Source of the DNA: Porphyrobacter sp. AAP82
Lineage (GTDB): Bacteria; Pseudomonadota; Alphaproteobacteria; Sphingomonadales; Sphingomonadaceae
Length of the DNA stretch: 64,000 nt
Assembly (NCBI RefSeq): GCF_000331285.1
Contig: NZ_ANFX01000030.1
Location: 27,651 to 91,650 of the forward strand
Direction of reading: 5' to 3'
In this document: in pieces, positions 1-8,940 of the stretch
Layout: each line of letters starts with the position of its first letter
How positions within the stretch are numbered: position 1 is the first letter of the stretch
Translations under genes and position numbers: made by a program
Notes under the pieces: generated by a model
Told to the model about the DNA's origin: nothing
Databases searched by the model: none
The model's input: only the letters and a program-made list of their open reading frames with translations

Positions 1-474
1 GAGGTCTGCGAGGTCGCCAACGACAACGACCCCTCGCAGGTCGTGATCTCGGGCCACACTGCCGCGATCGAGCGGGCAGTGGCGCTCACCAAGGAGCACG
101 GGATCAAGCGCGGCATGATCCTCAATGTCTCGGCCCCCTTCCACTCCTCGCTGATGGCGCCCGCAGCCGAGAAGATGGCCCACGCGCTCGCCGCAACCCC
201 GCCGGGTGCGCTGGCGCTGCCGCTTTACGCCAACGTCACCGCAGCCCCCGTCACCGACCCCGATGAGGCACGCGCGCTGCTGATCGAGCAGGTCACCGGC
301 CGCGTGCGCTGGCGCGAAAGCGTGCTTGCAATGCGGGCCGATGGGGTAGATCACTTCGTCGAACTCGGCGGCAAGGTCGTCGGCCCTATGGTCAGCCGCA
401 CCGACAAGGAGGCACAGGTGACGAGCCTTGTGACCTTGGCCGACCTAGAAGGGTTTGCGAAGGAGATCGCGTGA
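1..474 (+). CDS. fabD: Malonyl-CoA:ACP transacylase, C-terminal part
   Basis: This is the C-terminal 157 residues of FabD, cut by the left edge of the window; the frame is open from base 1. FabD loads malonyl groups onto acyl carrier protein for fatty acid synthesis in the cytoplasm. The opening residues (ANDNDPSQVVISGH) and the stretch NVSAPFHSSLM are family hallmarks; the His of APFHS (about residue 48 of the visible part) matches the catalytic His of the Ser/His pair. The nucleophilic Ser lies outside the window. Its stop codon shares one base with the next ATG, and fabG follows after one intervening gene. Confidence 0.95.
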   Translation, partial: EVCEVANDNDPSQVVISGHTAAIERAVALTKEHGIKRGMILNVSAPFHSSLMAPAAEKMAHALAATPPGALALPLYANVTAAPVTDPDEARALLIEQVTGRVRWRESVLAMRADGVDHFVELGGKVVGPMVSRTDKEAQVTSLVTLADLEGFAKEIA

Positions 475-1022
475 TGCGTGGATTGCCGTCACTTGTGGGC
501 GCTGCCCTCTTGGTCTGCTCGCCCGCTACGGCCGGCGAGATTGCCGAGCTGGGCTGTATGCAAAACAGCTATTCAGCATCCGAGAAAGGCCAGCTCGATA
601 GCCTGATGGCCGAATACCAGAGCGGCGGGCCGAACCGATCCGAAGCGTTCAATGCGATATTTGAGCTTGTAAGCAAAGGCCTCGAAATCTGCACCGCACA
701 GCACGAATGGACTGACCGGGAAAGCACCTCGGCCCTCAGCTATGAATCTGATCGGCTGGCATTGAACGGCCTCCTGCGGCAGGGCATGCTCGATCCCGGC
801 GTTACCGCGAAGGTCGATACAGCTCTCGCCGTGGGCAACCGCACTGACTTGTGGGACGCGGTCGCTTACCAGGGATTGGCCGGCCATACCGGCGCCGAGA
901 TCGACAGGTTCGTCGCCGAGCTCGGCTTTGCGAGCGATACGGCAAAGGCCCAACAGGTAAGAAACTACCTCAAAATCTTGTCTGGGCTGCGCGCCAGCAC
1001 GCGCACTTTCACGATGCGGTAA
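474..1022 (+). CDS. Secreted protein of unknown function between fabD and fabG
   Basis: I do not recognise this 182-residue protein. It begins with a signal peptide (MRGLPSLVGAALLVCSPATA, likely cleavage near residue 20) and then a mostly helical, acidic mature part with two Cys (about 28 and 73) that could form a disulfide. ATG at 474 overlaps the fabD stop by one base; a GTG at 471 is the alternative start. Base composition is lower than its neighbours (about 52-60% GC per 60-base line by hand count) and it uses rarer codons such as ata and aaa, which suggests insertion into a fabD-fabG operon. It is probably periplasmic. The assignment as a real gene rests on the signal peptide and tight coupling. 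Confidence 0.7.
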   Translation: MRGLPSLVGAALLVCSPATAGEIAELGCMQNSYSASEKGQLDSLMAEYQSGGPNRSEAFNAIFELVSKGLEICTAQHEWTDRESTSALSYESDRLALNGLLRQGMLDPGVTAKVDTALAVGNRTDLWDAVAYQGLAGHTGAEIDRFVAELGFASDTAKAQQVRNYLKILSGLRASTRTFTMR

Positions 1023-1038
1023 TCTGGAGCAGGACGCG

Positions 1039-1797
1039 ATGTTTTCACTCAACGGCATGAACGCCCTCGTCACTGGCGCGAGCGGCGGGATCGGCTCGGC
1101 GATCGCCCACGCGCTCGCCGCGCAGGGTGCGCGTCTGGCGCTGTCAGGATCGAACGCGGCCAAGCTGCGCGCCTTCCGCGACGAGCTCAACGACACCTAT
1201 GCCCACGAGCATGACGGCCATGTCGAGATCACCTGCGATCTCGGCAACCAGACGCAGGTCGAGGAGCTGATCCCGGCCATGCTCGACACGCTCGGCAGCG
1301 TCGACATCCTCGTCAACAATGCCGGCATCACCCGCGACAATCTGGGGATGCGGATGAAGGACGAGGAATGGGACCAGGTGATCCGCATCAACCTCGAAGC
1401 CGCCTTCCGCCTGATGCGCGCGAGCGCCAAGCCGATGATGAAGGCGCGCTTCGGGCGCATCGTCAACATCACCAGCGTGGTGGGCGCGACCGGCAATCCG
1501 GGACAGATGAACTATTGCGCCGCCAAGGCGGGCCTCACCGGCATGACCAAGGCCTTCGCGCAGGAAGTGGCCTCGCGCGGGATCACGGCGAACTGCGTCG
1601 CGCCCGGCTTCATCCGCACCGCGATGACCGCCGCGCTCGATGACAAGCAGCAGGCCGCGATCAACGCCCGCATCCCGATGGGCCGGATGGGCGAGGGCAG
1701 CGAGATCGGCGCCGCAGTCGCCTTCCTCGCCTCGCGCGAGGCGGCCTATGTGACGGGCGAGACGCTGCATGTGAACGGCGGGATGGCGATGCTCTGA
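1039..1797 (+). CDS. fabG: 3-oxoacyl-[acyl-carrier-protein] reductase
   Basis: This 252-residue classical short-chain dehydrogenase reduces 3-oxoacyl-ACP with NADPH in the fatty acid elongation cycle. The cofactor motif TGASGGIG is at residues 12-19, NNAG at 93-96, the catalytic Ser at 146, and YxxxK at Tyr159/Lys163. The C-terminal YVTGETLHVNGGMAML is very close to textbook FabG. It sits 17 bases after the secreted orphan and so within reach of fabD co-transcription. The usual next gene, acpP, is absent here; dnaN follows after 167 bases. The call as FabG rather than PhaB rests on the fabD context and on length. Confidence 0.92.
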   Translation: MFSLNGMNALVTGASGGIGSAIAHALAAQGARLALSGSNAAKLRAFRDELNDTYAHEHDGHVEITCDLGNQTQVEELIPAMLDTLGSVDILVNNAGITRDNLGMRMKDEEWDQVIRINLEAAFRLMRASAKPMMKARFGRIVNITSVVGATGNPGQMNYCAAKAGLTGMTKAFAQEVASRGITANCVAPGFIRTAMTAALDDKQQAAINARIPMGRMGEGSEIGAAVAFLASREAAYVTGETLHVNGGMAML

Positions 1798-1964
1798 GCG
1801 GCCGCGAGTCCCCTCGCGCGCCCCTTATCCCCAACGTAAGTGCCCCTCGCAATTCCGCCTGCTTGCCCGTATTCTCGCCTGCGCTAAGGTTTTCCGGAGA
1901 TTCCGGCGCTTGGGGGCGATTCCTCTCCCCCCTTGCAAGACACGTAGACCGATAGGGACAAGCG

Positions 1965-3092
1965 ATGAAGGCCACGATCGAACGCGCGACGCTGCTGCGG
2001 TGCCTTTCCCATGTTCAATCCGTGGTGGAGCGCCGCAACACCATCCCGATCCTTTCCAACGTCCTGATCGACGCGAGCGACGGCGGGAGCGTGCGGGTGA
2101 TGGCGACCGACCTCGATCTTCAGGTGGTCGAGACGATGAGCGCCTCCTCGGTCGACCAGCCCGGCGCGATCACCGTGTCGGCGCACCTCCTGTTCGACAT
2201 TGCCCGGAAGCTGCCCGAGGGCAGCCAGGTCAGCCTCACCACCAGCGATAACCGCCTGGAAATCAAGGCGGGCCGTTCCAACTTCAAGCTGCCGACCCTG
2301 CCGCGTGACGATTTTCCCGTGATCGTCGAGGGCGATCTGCCGACCAGCTTCGAGGTCCCGGCGCGCCTGCTTGCCGAACTGATCGACCGCACCCGCTTTG
2401 CGATCTCGACCGAAGAAACGCGCTACTACCTCAACGGCATCTTCCTCCACGTGACCGACGAGGACGAGCCCCTGCTCAAGGCCGCCGCGACCGACGGCCA
2501 CCGCCTCGCCCGCTTCACCATTCCCCGCCCCGAGGGCGCGGCCGGAATGCCCGACGTGATCGTGCCGCGCAAGGCCGTGGGCGAATTGCGCAAGCTCCTC
2601 GAAGAGGCGCTGGACGGCAGTGTCCTCATCGACCTCTCGGCCAGCAAGATCCGCTTCACGATGGGCGGCGAGGGCGGGGTGGTGCTGACCTCCAAGCTGA
2701 TCGACGGGACCTTCCCCGATTACAGCCGGGTCATTCCGACCGCCAATGACAAGCTCCTGAAGGTCGATCCCAAGCTGTTCTTCTCGGGCGTCGACCGCGT
2801 CGCGACGATCGCCACCGAGAAGACCCGCGCGGTCAAGATCGGGCTCGATAACGACCGCGTGACGCTTTCGGTCACCTCGCCCGACAACGGCACCGCCGCC
2901 GAGGAGCTGATGGCCGACTACAAGTCCGAGGGGCTGGAGATCGGGTTCAACGCCAACTACCTCAAGGATATCCTTGGCCAGATCGACAGCGAGACGGTGG
3001 AACTCCACCTTGCCGATGCCGGCGCGCCGACGCTGATCCGCGAGAACGAGAAGGCCCGCGCGCTCTATGTGCTGATGCCGATGCGGGTGTGA
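1965..3092 (+). CDS. dnaN: DNA polymerase III beta subunit (sliding clamp)
   Basis: This 375-residue protein has the length and the three-fold repeated architecture of the bacterial processivity clamp, which encircles DNA as a dimer and tethers DNA polymerase III. The N-terminus (RCLSHVQSVVERRNTIPILSNVL) and the C-terminal end (ALYVLMPMRV), which shapes the peptide-binding pocket, are diagnostic. A purine-rich stretch (AGGGACAAGCG) precedes the ATG. It is not next to dnaA or recF here, an arrangement common in alphaproteobacteria. The 167 bases upstream hold no gene and presumably contain its promoter. Confidence 0.97.
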   Translation: MKATIERATLLRCLSHVQSVVERRNTIPILSNVLIDASDGGSVRVMATDLDLQVVETMSASSVDQPGAITVSAHLLFDIARKLPEGSQVSLTTSDNRLEIKAGRSNFKLPTLPRDDFPVIVEGDLPTSFEVPARLLAELIDRTRFAISTEETRYYLNGIFLHVTDEDEPLLKAAATDGHRLARFTIPRPEGAAGMPDVIVPRKAVGELRKLLEEALDGSVLIDLSASKIRFTMGGEGGVVLTSKLIDGTFPDYSRVIPTANDKLLKVDPKLFFSGVDRVATIATEKTRAVKIGLDNDRVTLSVTSPDNGTAAEELMADYKSEGLEIGFNANYLKDILGQIDSETVELHLADAGAPTLIRENEKARALYVLMPMRV

Positions 3093-3120
3093 TCCGCGCC
3101 CGCGAAGGAGGGGAGAAGCG

Positions 3121-4206
3121 ATGAACGCCGCCCAAGTCCACGTGCGCAAATCCGCGCTCACCGATGCCGTGCTGGCCGAGGTGCCGCTCGCCCCGCTTGG
3201 CGACGGCGAGGTGCGGCTCGGGATCGAGAGCTTCTCGGTCACCGCCAATAACGTGACCTATGCCGTGGTCGGTGACGGGTTCAAATACTGGGATTTCTTC
3301 CCCGCGCCCGATCCCGCGCTTGGCATCCTGCCGATGTGGGGCCATGCGCGGGTGATCGAGAGCCACCATCCCGATATTGCCGTGGGCGAGCGGGTCTATG
3401 GCTATCTGCCGATGGCAAGCCACCTCGATGTGCTGCCAGGGCGGGTCAGCGCGGGGGGCTTCATGGACATGGCCGCGCACCGCCAGCCGATGAGCCCGGT
3501 CTACAACAGCTACACGCGCCTCGCCGCCGACCCCGAGCATGATCCGGCGCGCGAGGCCGAGCGCATGATCTTCGGCCCGCTGTTCCGCACCGGCTTCCTG
3601 ATCGAATACTTCCTGCGCGGGCAGGACTGGTTCGGCGCGGAGCAGCTGATCGTCACCAGCGCCTCCTCCAAGACCGCGATGGGGCTCGCTAGCGCCGCGC
3701 GGCAATCCTCGCCGGGCATCAAGCGCATCGGGCTGACCTCGAAGGGCAATGTCGCCTTCGTCGAGGCGAGCGGGCTGTATGATGCGGTCGTCGCCTATGA
3801 CGATCTGGCGAGCCTTGCCACCGCGCCCTCGGTGAGCGTCGATTTCGCCGGCAACGCCGATCTGCTTGCCCGCATCCACCACCATTTCGGCGATGCGCTC
3901 ACCCAATCGGTGCTGGTCGGCGCGACCCATATCGAGGCGCGCTCGGTGTTCGGCAAAAACGAGCCGCTGCCCGGCCCCAAGCCGCAGCTGTTCTTTGCCC
4001 CCGACCACGCGGTCGCCTTCTTCAAGGCGCACGGGGCCGAGGAAGGCGGCAAGCTGGTCGCCGCGGCCTGGCGCGAATTCCTGCGGGCCGCCGAGGGCAG
4101 CATCGCGATCGAACGCCACGCAGGTCTCGACGCTGCGCGCGCGGTGTTTACGAGGATGGTCGCAGGCCAGATCGACCCGGCCAAGGGGATCGTGATCGAA
4201 CCCTAG
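3121..4206 (+). CDS. DUF2855 family protein
   Basis: This 361-residue protein matches what I know as DUF2855: an N-terminal medium-chain-dehydrogenase-like half (AAQVHVRKSALTDAVLAEV; LGDGEVRLGIESFSVTANN), a middle section with PLFRTGFLIEYFL, and a Rossmann-like half with SASSKTAMGLA and later VDFAGN. The fold resembles quinone oxidoreductases, but no substrate is established. An AAGGAGGGGA ribosome-binding site lies just before the ATG, 28 bases after dnaN, so it may be co-transcribed with dnaN. Family identity is by recollection of its conserved blocks; function is unknown. Confidence 0.75.
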   Translation: MNAAQVHVRKSALTDAVLAEVPLAPLGDGEVRLGIESFSVTANNVTYAVVGDGFKYWDFFPAPDPALGILPMWGHARVIESHHPDIAVGERVYGYLPMASHLDVLPGRVSAGGFMDMAAHRQPMSPVYNSYTRLAADPEHDPAREAERMIFGPLFRTGFLIEYFLRGQDWFGAEQLIVTSASSKTAMGLASAARQSSPGIKRIGLTSKGNVAFVEASGLYDAVVAYDDLASLATAPSVSVDFAGNADLLARIHHHFGDALTQSVLVGATHIEARSVFGKNEPLPGPKPQLFFAPDHAVAFFKAHGAEEGGKLVAAAWREFLRAAEGSIAIERHAGLDAARAVFTRMVAGQIDPAKGIVIEP

Positions 4207-4211
4207 GCCGG

Positions 4212-4237
4212 GAGGCGGCGGATTACTCCGCCGCCTC
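4212..4237. terminator. Bidirectional hairpin between convergent genes
   Basis: A perfect 11-base-pair stem (gaggcggcgga / tccgccgcctc) with a 4-base loop lies between the convergent DUF2855 and amidohydrolase genes. Its right arm overlaps the last codons and stop of the amidohydrolase gene. There is no strong T tract, so intrinsic termination is inferred from stem strength and position only. Confidence 0.55.
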
Positions 4238-5989
4238 GGCCAGTTCGACGCGCTGCGGCCCGCGGATCAGCCCGCCGGGGGTTGCGCCCGTCCATTGCCC
4301 ATCGCGGAACGTGACGACGCCGCTCTTGATCGTGGCAACATAACCGTCCGCCTTCTGGAGCAGCCGCTTGCCGCCTGCCGGAAGGTCGAAGGCGAGCCAC
4401 GGCTTGCCCAGCTTCAGCGCTCCCATGTCGATCACGTTGAGGTCTGCCAGATAGCCGGGCTCGATCACCCCGCGATCCTCGAGGCCATAGAGCCGCGCCG
4501 TATCGCGGCACTGGCGCTTGATCGCCTGTTCGAGCGTGATTGTCGCGCCGCGCTTGCGGCTCTTGACCCAGTGTTCGAGCATGAAGGTCGGCGAAGCCGC
4601 ATCGCAGATCGTCCCGCAATGCGCGCCGCCATCGGACAGCGAATTCACCGTGTCGTCGGCGTGCTGGAGCGGGTGGAGGAAATCGAGGTTGCCGTCGGCA
4701 TAGTTGAGGATCGGCAGGTAGATGAACCCCGTCCCCTCGCCCTTGCACAGCAGGTCGTAGGCATATTCCTGCGGGGCCACCCCGGCAGCGAGCGCACGGG
4801 CGTTGATGCTGGCATCGGCGGCTGGCTCGTAGTCGAAATCGGGGTCCATTTCATATTGCAGGCTCCAGCCCATGCTGATCGCCATCACCACCCCGCCGAT
4901 GTCCTTGGGCGCGTCGGTGTAGTCGTTGGGCTCGGCGAGCATCCGGGCCTTGAAGGCGGGATCGAGCAGCTTTGCGCGCTGCTCCTCCCATGGCAGATCG
5001 GCGATGGCCATCCAGCTCGGGCGGAAGCGGAAGGGGTGGACGGTGCCCTGCCAGGCCATGACGATCCCGTTGCCGCGCAGCGCGATCTGGGCGACAATGT
5101 TTGCGCCATTGTCGTTCTGGGCGCGCATTTCGGCGATCTGCTCGTCCAGGGGCAGTTCCTTGGCGATCGATTGCAGCGCGGCGAAGGTGACGGGGATGCC
5201 GGCCTCGCGGCTGAGTTGCCCCATCCAGCCGAACTCGTCCCATTCACGCTTCAGGTCGCTGGCGATCTCGAACACCGCATGGCCGCCTGCCGCCTTGGCG
5301 CGGCCCATCGCGCGGCCGATGGCGATCAGTTCTTCGGGCGTCGCGGTGGTGCCGGGGACGAGCTCGCCATCGACCGACTTGTGCAGGACGGTGCGCGAGG
5401 TCGAGAAACCCAGCGCGCCCGCACGCACGCCTTCCTCGACGATCCGGCTCATCTCGGCGATGTCGTCAGCCGTCGGCACCGCGCCGGGCTGTTCGCGGTC
5501 CCCCAGCACATAGGCGCGCACCGCACCGTGAGGCACGTGGGTGCCGATATCGACCGTCCTCGGCAGTTTCTCCAGAGCGTCGAGATATTCCGGAAAAGTC
5601 TCCCAATCCCAGGTGATCCCCTCGGCAAGAGCGGTGCCGGGGATATCCTCGACCCCCTCCATCAGGCTGATGAGCCACTCGTGACGGTCGGGGCGCGCGG
5701 GTGCGAAGCCGACCCCGCAATTGCCCATCACGACCGTGGTGACGCCGTGCCAGCTTGAAGGGGCCATCTCCTGATCCCAGGTGGCCTGCCCGTCATAATG
5801 GGTGTGGATGTCGACGAAACCGGGCGCGACGATCTTGCCCGCAGCATCGATCTCCTCAGCCGCGCTCCCCGCAACACGGCCCACCATCGCGATCAGCCCG
5901 TCCTTTACCGCGACATCGCCTGTAAAGGCGGGCCTTCCGGTCCCGTCGACGATCGTGCCGCCGCGGATAATGAGGTCGTATTGCGCCAT
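4223..5989 (-). CDS. N-acyl-D-amino-acid deacylase-type amidohydrolase
   Basis: This 588-residue protein belongs to the amidohydrolase family 3 / D-aminoacylase group, metal-dependent hydrolases of N-acyl bonds. The N-terminus has the urease-like beta-sandwich start (YDLIIRGGTIVDGTG) and the metal-binding HxH of GFVDIHTHYDGQ at His62 and His64. A later SDGGAHCG block and the C-terminal GYLADLNVIDM complete the pattern. A GGAGAGAGA site precedes the ATG. It lies 59 bases downstream of the PHA depolymerase gene on the same strand, but no functional link is evident. The exact substrate (D-amino acid, D-glutamate or another acyl amide) cannot be told from the sequence. Confidence 0.85.
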   Translation of the reverse strand: MAQYDLIIRGGTIVDGTGRPAFTGDVAVKDGLIAMVGRVAGSAAEEIDAAGKIVAPGFVDIHTHYDGQATWDQEMAPSSWHGVTTVVMGNCGVGFAPARPDRHEWLISLMEGVEDIPGTALAEGITWDWETFPEYLDALEKLPRTVDIGTHVPHGAVRAYVLGDREQPGAVPTADDIAEMSRIVEEGVRAGALGFSTSRTVLHKSVDGELVPGTTATPEELIAIGRAMGRAKAAGGHAVFEIASDLKREWDEFGWMGQLSREAGIPVTFAALQSIAKELPLDEQIAEMRAQNDNGANIVAQIALRGNGIVMAWQGTVHPFRFRPSWMAIADLPWEEQRAKLLDPAFKARMLAEPNDYTDAPKDIGGVVMAISMGWSLQYEMDPDFDYEPAADASINARALAAGVAPQEYAYDLLCKGEGTGFIYLPILNYADGNLDFLHPLQHADDTVNSLSDGGAHCGTICDAASPTFMLEHWVKSRKRGATITLEQAIKRQCRDTARLYGLEDRGVIEPGYLADLNVIDMGALKLGKPWLAFDLPAGGKRLLQKADGYVATIKSGVVTFRDGQWTGATPGGLIRGPQRVELAEAAE

Positions 5990-6048
5990 GTTCTCTCTCC
6001 CGTTTGCGGGGGAGGATGTCGCAATCCGGGCGAGGTGTCCAGTGCGGC

Positions 6049-6909
6049 CTAGGCGGCTGCGCGCCCGGCTTCCTTGTCAGTCTCCGGCGCGTCCAGAAAC
6101 TCCCGGATCGCCGCGACGCTCTTGTCCGCATGGGTGAGCAGGAACAGGTGCCCGCCGCCTTCGAAGGTGATCAGCCGCGAATTGGGGATCATCGCGGCCA
6201 GGATCTTGCCGTTGATGAGGGGCACGATCTGGTCCTCGTCACCCATCATGATCAGGGTTTCCTTGCCCATGAAGGGCAGCGCAGGGAGGCTCGTCCAGCC
6301 CAGCATGCACATCAGCTGGTAGACGTAGCCGCGCGGAGAGGGGGGCTTCAGGCGGCTGATGTGGCTCGCCTTGTGATCCTCGCCCGCGCTCTCGACCATG
6401 CCGCCGTAGAGCGTCTTGAAATGCTTCGCCATGAACTCGGGGTCCACATAGCGGCGCGGATCGGCCATCTTGGTAAATGCGGCGGGGTTGCCCGGCACCA
6501 TCAGCATCCCGGGGGTGGTGGCGATGAGGGTCAGGCGGCGGGTGCGCCCGGGGTGCTGCAATGCGAAGTGCTGCGCCATCGCGCCGCCCCACGAAACACC
6601 CATCACGTCGACCTGTTCCAGGCCGAACTTGTCGAGCAGCTGCGCGGCTGTCCAGCTCATGGTGAAGGGGTTGTAGGGGATCAGCGGATCGGGCGATTCG
6701 CCGACGCCGGGCATGTCGAACATGATGAAGCCGCGCTCGGGCAGGGCGGCCGCCAGCGGTGCCACCGCCTCGATGTTCGCGCCGATGCCGTTGAAGAACA
6801 GAACCGGCAGATGGTCGGAAGGCATATCGAGCCGCCAGGCCGCAGTGCGTAGCGTCCGGCCGCCCACTTGCTCCATCGAGACGACCGCGTCGTCCATGGG
6901 ATTGGTCAC
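6049..6909 (-). CDS. phaZ: Poly(3-hydroxyalkanoate) depolymerase, alpha/beta hydrolase
   Basis: This 286-residue alpha/beta hydrolase resembles the intracellular depolymerases of medium-chain PHA. It carries the oxyanion segment FFNGIGAN, the nucleophile elbow GVSWGG (Ser106), an acidic residue in MMGDEDQIVP, and the catalytic His in EGGGHLFLL. The unusual Trp in the elbow and the segment TLIATTPGMLMVPG are typical of this depolymerase group rather than generic esterases. It follows phaC on the same strand with a 154-base gap, matching the phaC-phaZ order of pseudomonads. It would release hydroxyacids from cytoplasmic granules. Confidence 0.85.
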   Translation of the reverse strand: MTNPMDDAVVSMEQVGGRTLRTAAWRLDMPSDHLPVLFFNGIGANIEAVAPLAAALPERGFIMFDMPGVGESPDPLIPYNPFTMSWTAAQLLDKFGLEQVDVMGVSWGGAMAQHFALQHPGRTRRLTLIATTPGMLMVPGNPAAFTKMADPRRYVDPEFMAKHFKTLYGGMVESAGEDHKASHISRLKPPSPRGYVYQLMCMLGWTSLPALPFMGKETLIMMGDEDQIVPLINGKILAAMIPNSRLITFEGGGHLFLLTHADKSVAAIREFLDAPETDKEAGRAAA

Positions 6910-6971
6910 GTATCCACGTCCTTTTTGCGCTCCCGCGAGGGGCTTTCATGCCCCCCGAAAGGAGGGCGGGT

Positions 6972-7007
6972 TGGGCGCGCACGCCGATCCCATAGCGCGC
7001 GCGCCCA
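6972..7007 (-). terminator. Hairpin between phaC and phaZ
   Basis: A 9-base-pair inverted repeat (tgggcgcgc at 6972-6980, gcgcgccca at 6999-7007) with an 18-base loop lies in the phaC-phaZ gap. No T tract follows. It may weaken read-through from phaC into phaZ or stabilise the upstream message; both are inference. Confidence 0.4.
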
Positions 7008-7063
7008 CAAGCTTTGCGCCCTCGCTCCGTCACCGGAACGCCCCTGGCGCGAATTGCCCTGTA

Positions 7064-8755
7064 TCAGACTTCTTCGACGACGTAGAGTCCCGGCGCGGCT
7101 TCCATCGGCGCATAGGTATCATTGCCCAGCAACGCGGGCGCGGCCTTCTTCTTGCCCGAGCGCTTCTGCACCCACTCCATCCACAGTGGCCACCAGCTGC
7201 CCGCGACCTCCTCGGTCGCTTGCAGCCAATCGTCGGCGGTCGCCGGGAGCTTGCCCTTCTTGGCTTGCACGAAATACTTCGCCTTGGGGTTGCCCGGCGG
7301 GTTGAGGATCGCCTGCATGTGGCCGCTCTGCGAGAGCACGTAGGTCACGTCCTTCGATCCGAACAGCTGGGTCGAACGGTAGGTTGCCTTCCACGGGGTG
7401 ATGTGATCGGTGACCCCGCCGAGAATGAACAGATCGGCGGTCACCTTCGACAGGTCAACCTTGTGCCCGGCCATCTCGACCTCGCCCTGCCTGGTGAAGG
7501 CGAGGGTTTCGAACAGAGTGAGGAAATCGCCCATCAGGCTGGAGGACAGGTTGGTCGCGTCCGCGTTCCAGAACAAGACGTCGAAGGCCGGCGGGTCCTG
7601 GCCAAGCAGGTAGTTGTTGATGACGTAGTTCCAGATGAGGTCATTGGGGCGCAGCCAGGCAAAACCGCGCGCGAGGTCGTCGGCCTTGATGATCCCGGCC
7701 TTCATCGCGCGCTGGCGGGCGAGCTGCATGCCGTTCTCGCTCACCAGCGATCCGGCCTCGATATCGGTCGGCTTGGGGTGGAGCACGCAGACCATCAGCG
7801 TCAGCGAGCCGAGGATCGGGTTGCCGGTGGCGGCAAGCTTGGAGGCGAGCACCGATGCGGTCTGCCCGCCCGAGCATCCGGCCGAGACGTTGACCTTCTT
7901 GGAGCCGGTGATCGCCGAGACCACCTCCAGCGCCTTCTCGCAGGCCGCAATATATTCGGCCATGCCCCAGCGGCCCTGTTCCTTGGTCGGATTGCGCCAC
8001 GAGATGACGAAGGTCTGGACGCCGTTGTCGACCTGCCACTTGATCACCGACTTGTCGGGCGAGAGGTCGTTGATGTACATCTTGTTGATCTGCGGCGGCA
8101 CCGTAAGCTGAGGTATTTCATAGACGTCCTCGGTCGTCGGCGCATATTGCAGCAGTTCCATGATCTCGTCGCGGTAGACGACGTTGCCCTTCGAGGTGGC
8201 GATGTTCTTGCCGATCTTGAAGGGCCGCTTGTCGACCTGGCTGACCATCCCCTTGTTGTGGACGATGTCGTTATAGGCGTTCTGGAGGCCCTTGATGAGG
8301 CTGAGGCCGCCCGAATTGATCACCTGTTTCTGCGCGGTCGGGTTGCCGGCCAGCGAATTGGTGGGGGCAAGGCCATCGAGGATGATGTTGGCGATGAAGT
8401 TCGCGCGGTTCCTTTCCAGCTCGTCGAGTTCGAGCTCCTCCAGCCAGTTCTTCATGCCCTTCTGCACGGCGAGGTAATATTGCGCGCCGGCGCGGAAAAA
8501 GGGGTTGTACTGCCACGCCGGGTCCATGAACCGCTTGTCCTTGGGATCGGGGGCGAGATCGCTCTTGCCGGTCATGATCTTGACCATGTCCTGCGCCATC
8601 GCGGTGGAGTGGCGCATGAAGCGCGAGGGATCGGACGCCGTCTCGCGCAGCAGCAGCGCGACCGCGCTCACGAAATCCTCGCGCGCCACACCGATCAGCG
8701 GTCCCAGCGCGTTGGTGGACTGGGCGGCTTCGTTCTCGAGCTTCACTTTTGCCAT
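7064..8755 (-). CDS. phaC: Polyhydroxyalkanoate synthase, class II-like
   Basis: This 563-residue enzyme polymerises 3-hydroxyacyl-CoA into storage polyester on cytoplasmic granules. The lipase-like box is GCSGG with nucleophile Cys294. The other triad residues read as Asp450 in GGVTDH and His479 in SQSGHMQ, nearly the numbering of Pseudomonas class II synthases. The residues around Cys (SAGCSGGQTA) resemble class II more than the GYCVGG of class I. The N-terminal region (MTGKSDLAPDPKDKRFMDPAWQYNPFFR) is typical. A strong AGAGGGG site precedes the ATG. phaZ lies downstream; no phasin or PhaR gene is visible nearby. Confidence 0.93.
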   Translation of the reverse strand: MAKVKLENEAAQSTNALGPLIGVAREDFVSAVALLLRETASDPSRFMRHSTAMAQDMVKIMTGKSDLAPDPKDKRFMDPAWQYNPFFRAGAQYYLAVQKGMKNWLEELELDELERNRANFIANIILDGLAPTNSLAGNPTAQKQVINSGGLSLIKGLQNAYNDIVHNKGMVSQVDKRPFKIGKNIATSKGNVVYRDEIMELLQYAPTTEDVYEIPQLTVPPQINKMYINDLSPDKSVIKWQVDNGVQTFVISWRNPTKEQGRWGMAEYIAACEKALEVVSAITGSKKVNVSAGCSGGQTASVLASKLAATGNPILGSLTLMVCVLHPKPTDIEAGSLVSENGMQLARQRAMKAGIIKADDLARGFAWLRPNDLIWNYVINNYLLGQDPPAFDVLFWNADATNLSSSLMGDFLTLFETLAFTRQGEVEMAGHKVDLSKVTADLFILGGVTDHITPWKATYRSTQLFGSKDVTYVLSQSGHMQAILNPPGNPKAKYFVQAKKGKLPATADDWLQATEEVAGSWWPLWMEWVQKRSGKKKAAPALLGNDTYAPMEAAPGLYVVEEV

Positions 8756-8832
8756 GAAATCCCCTCTTGTCAGACCTTTGCGCCAGCCGCTTTGCGCGGC
8801 TTTGGGTTAACGCGGTCCTCCGGAAAAAGAAT

Positions 8833-8846
8833 GGAGGCAAGCCTCC
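8833..8846. promoter_or_regulatory. Dyad GGAGGC-AA-GCCTCC upstream of phaC
   Basis: A 6+6 inverted repeat with a 2-base centre sits about 80 bases upstream of the phaC start, in the otherwise featureless 185-base region between phaC and the EAL remnant. Position and symmetry suit a repressor operator for phaC, but the sequence alone does not show which protein would bind. Confidence 0.3.
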
Positions 8847-8940
8847 CAAGTTGCAAGCATGAGCAAGGGAGTGCCGCCGGATCGCCCGCGCGGTTTGGTT
8901 CAAGAATTAGGGGAGACGATTAACGATTTTCTAGGCCATC

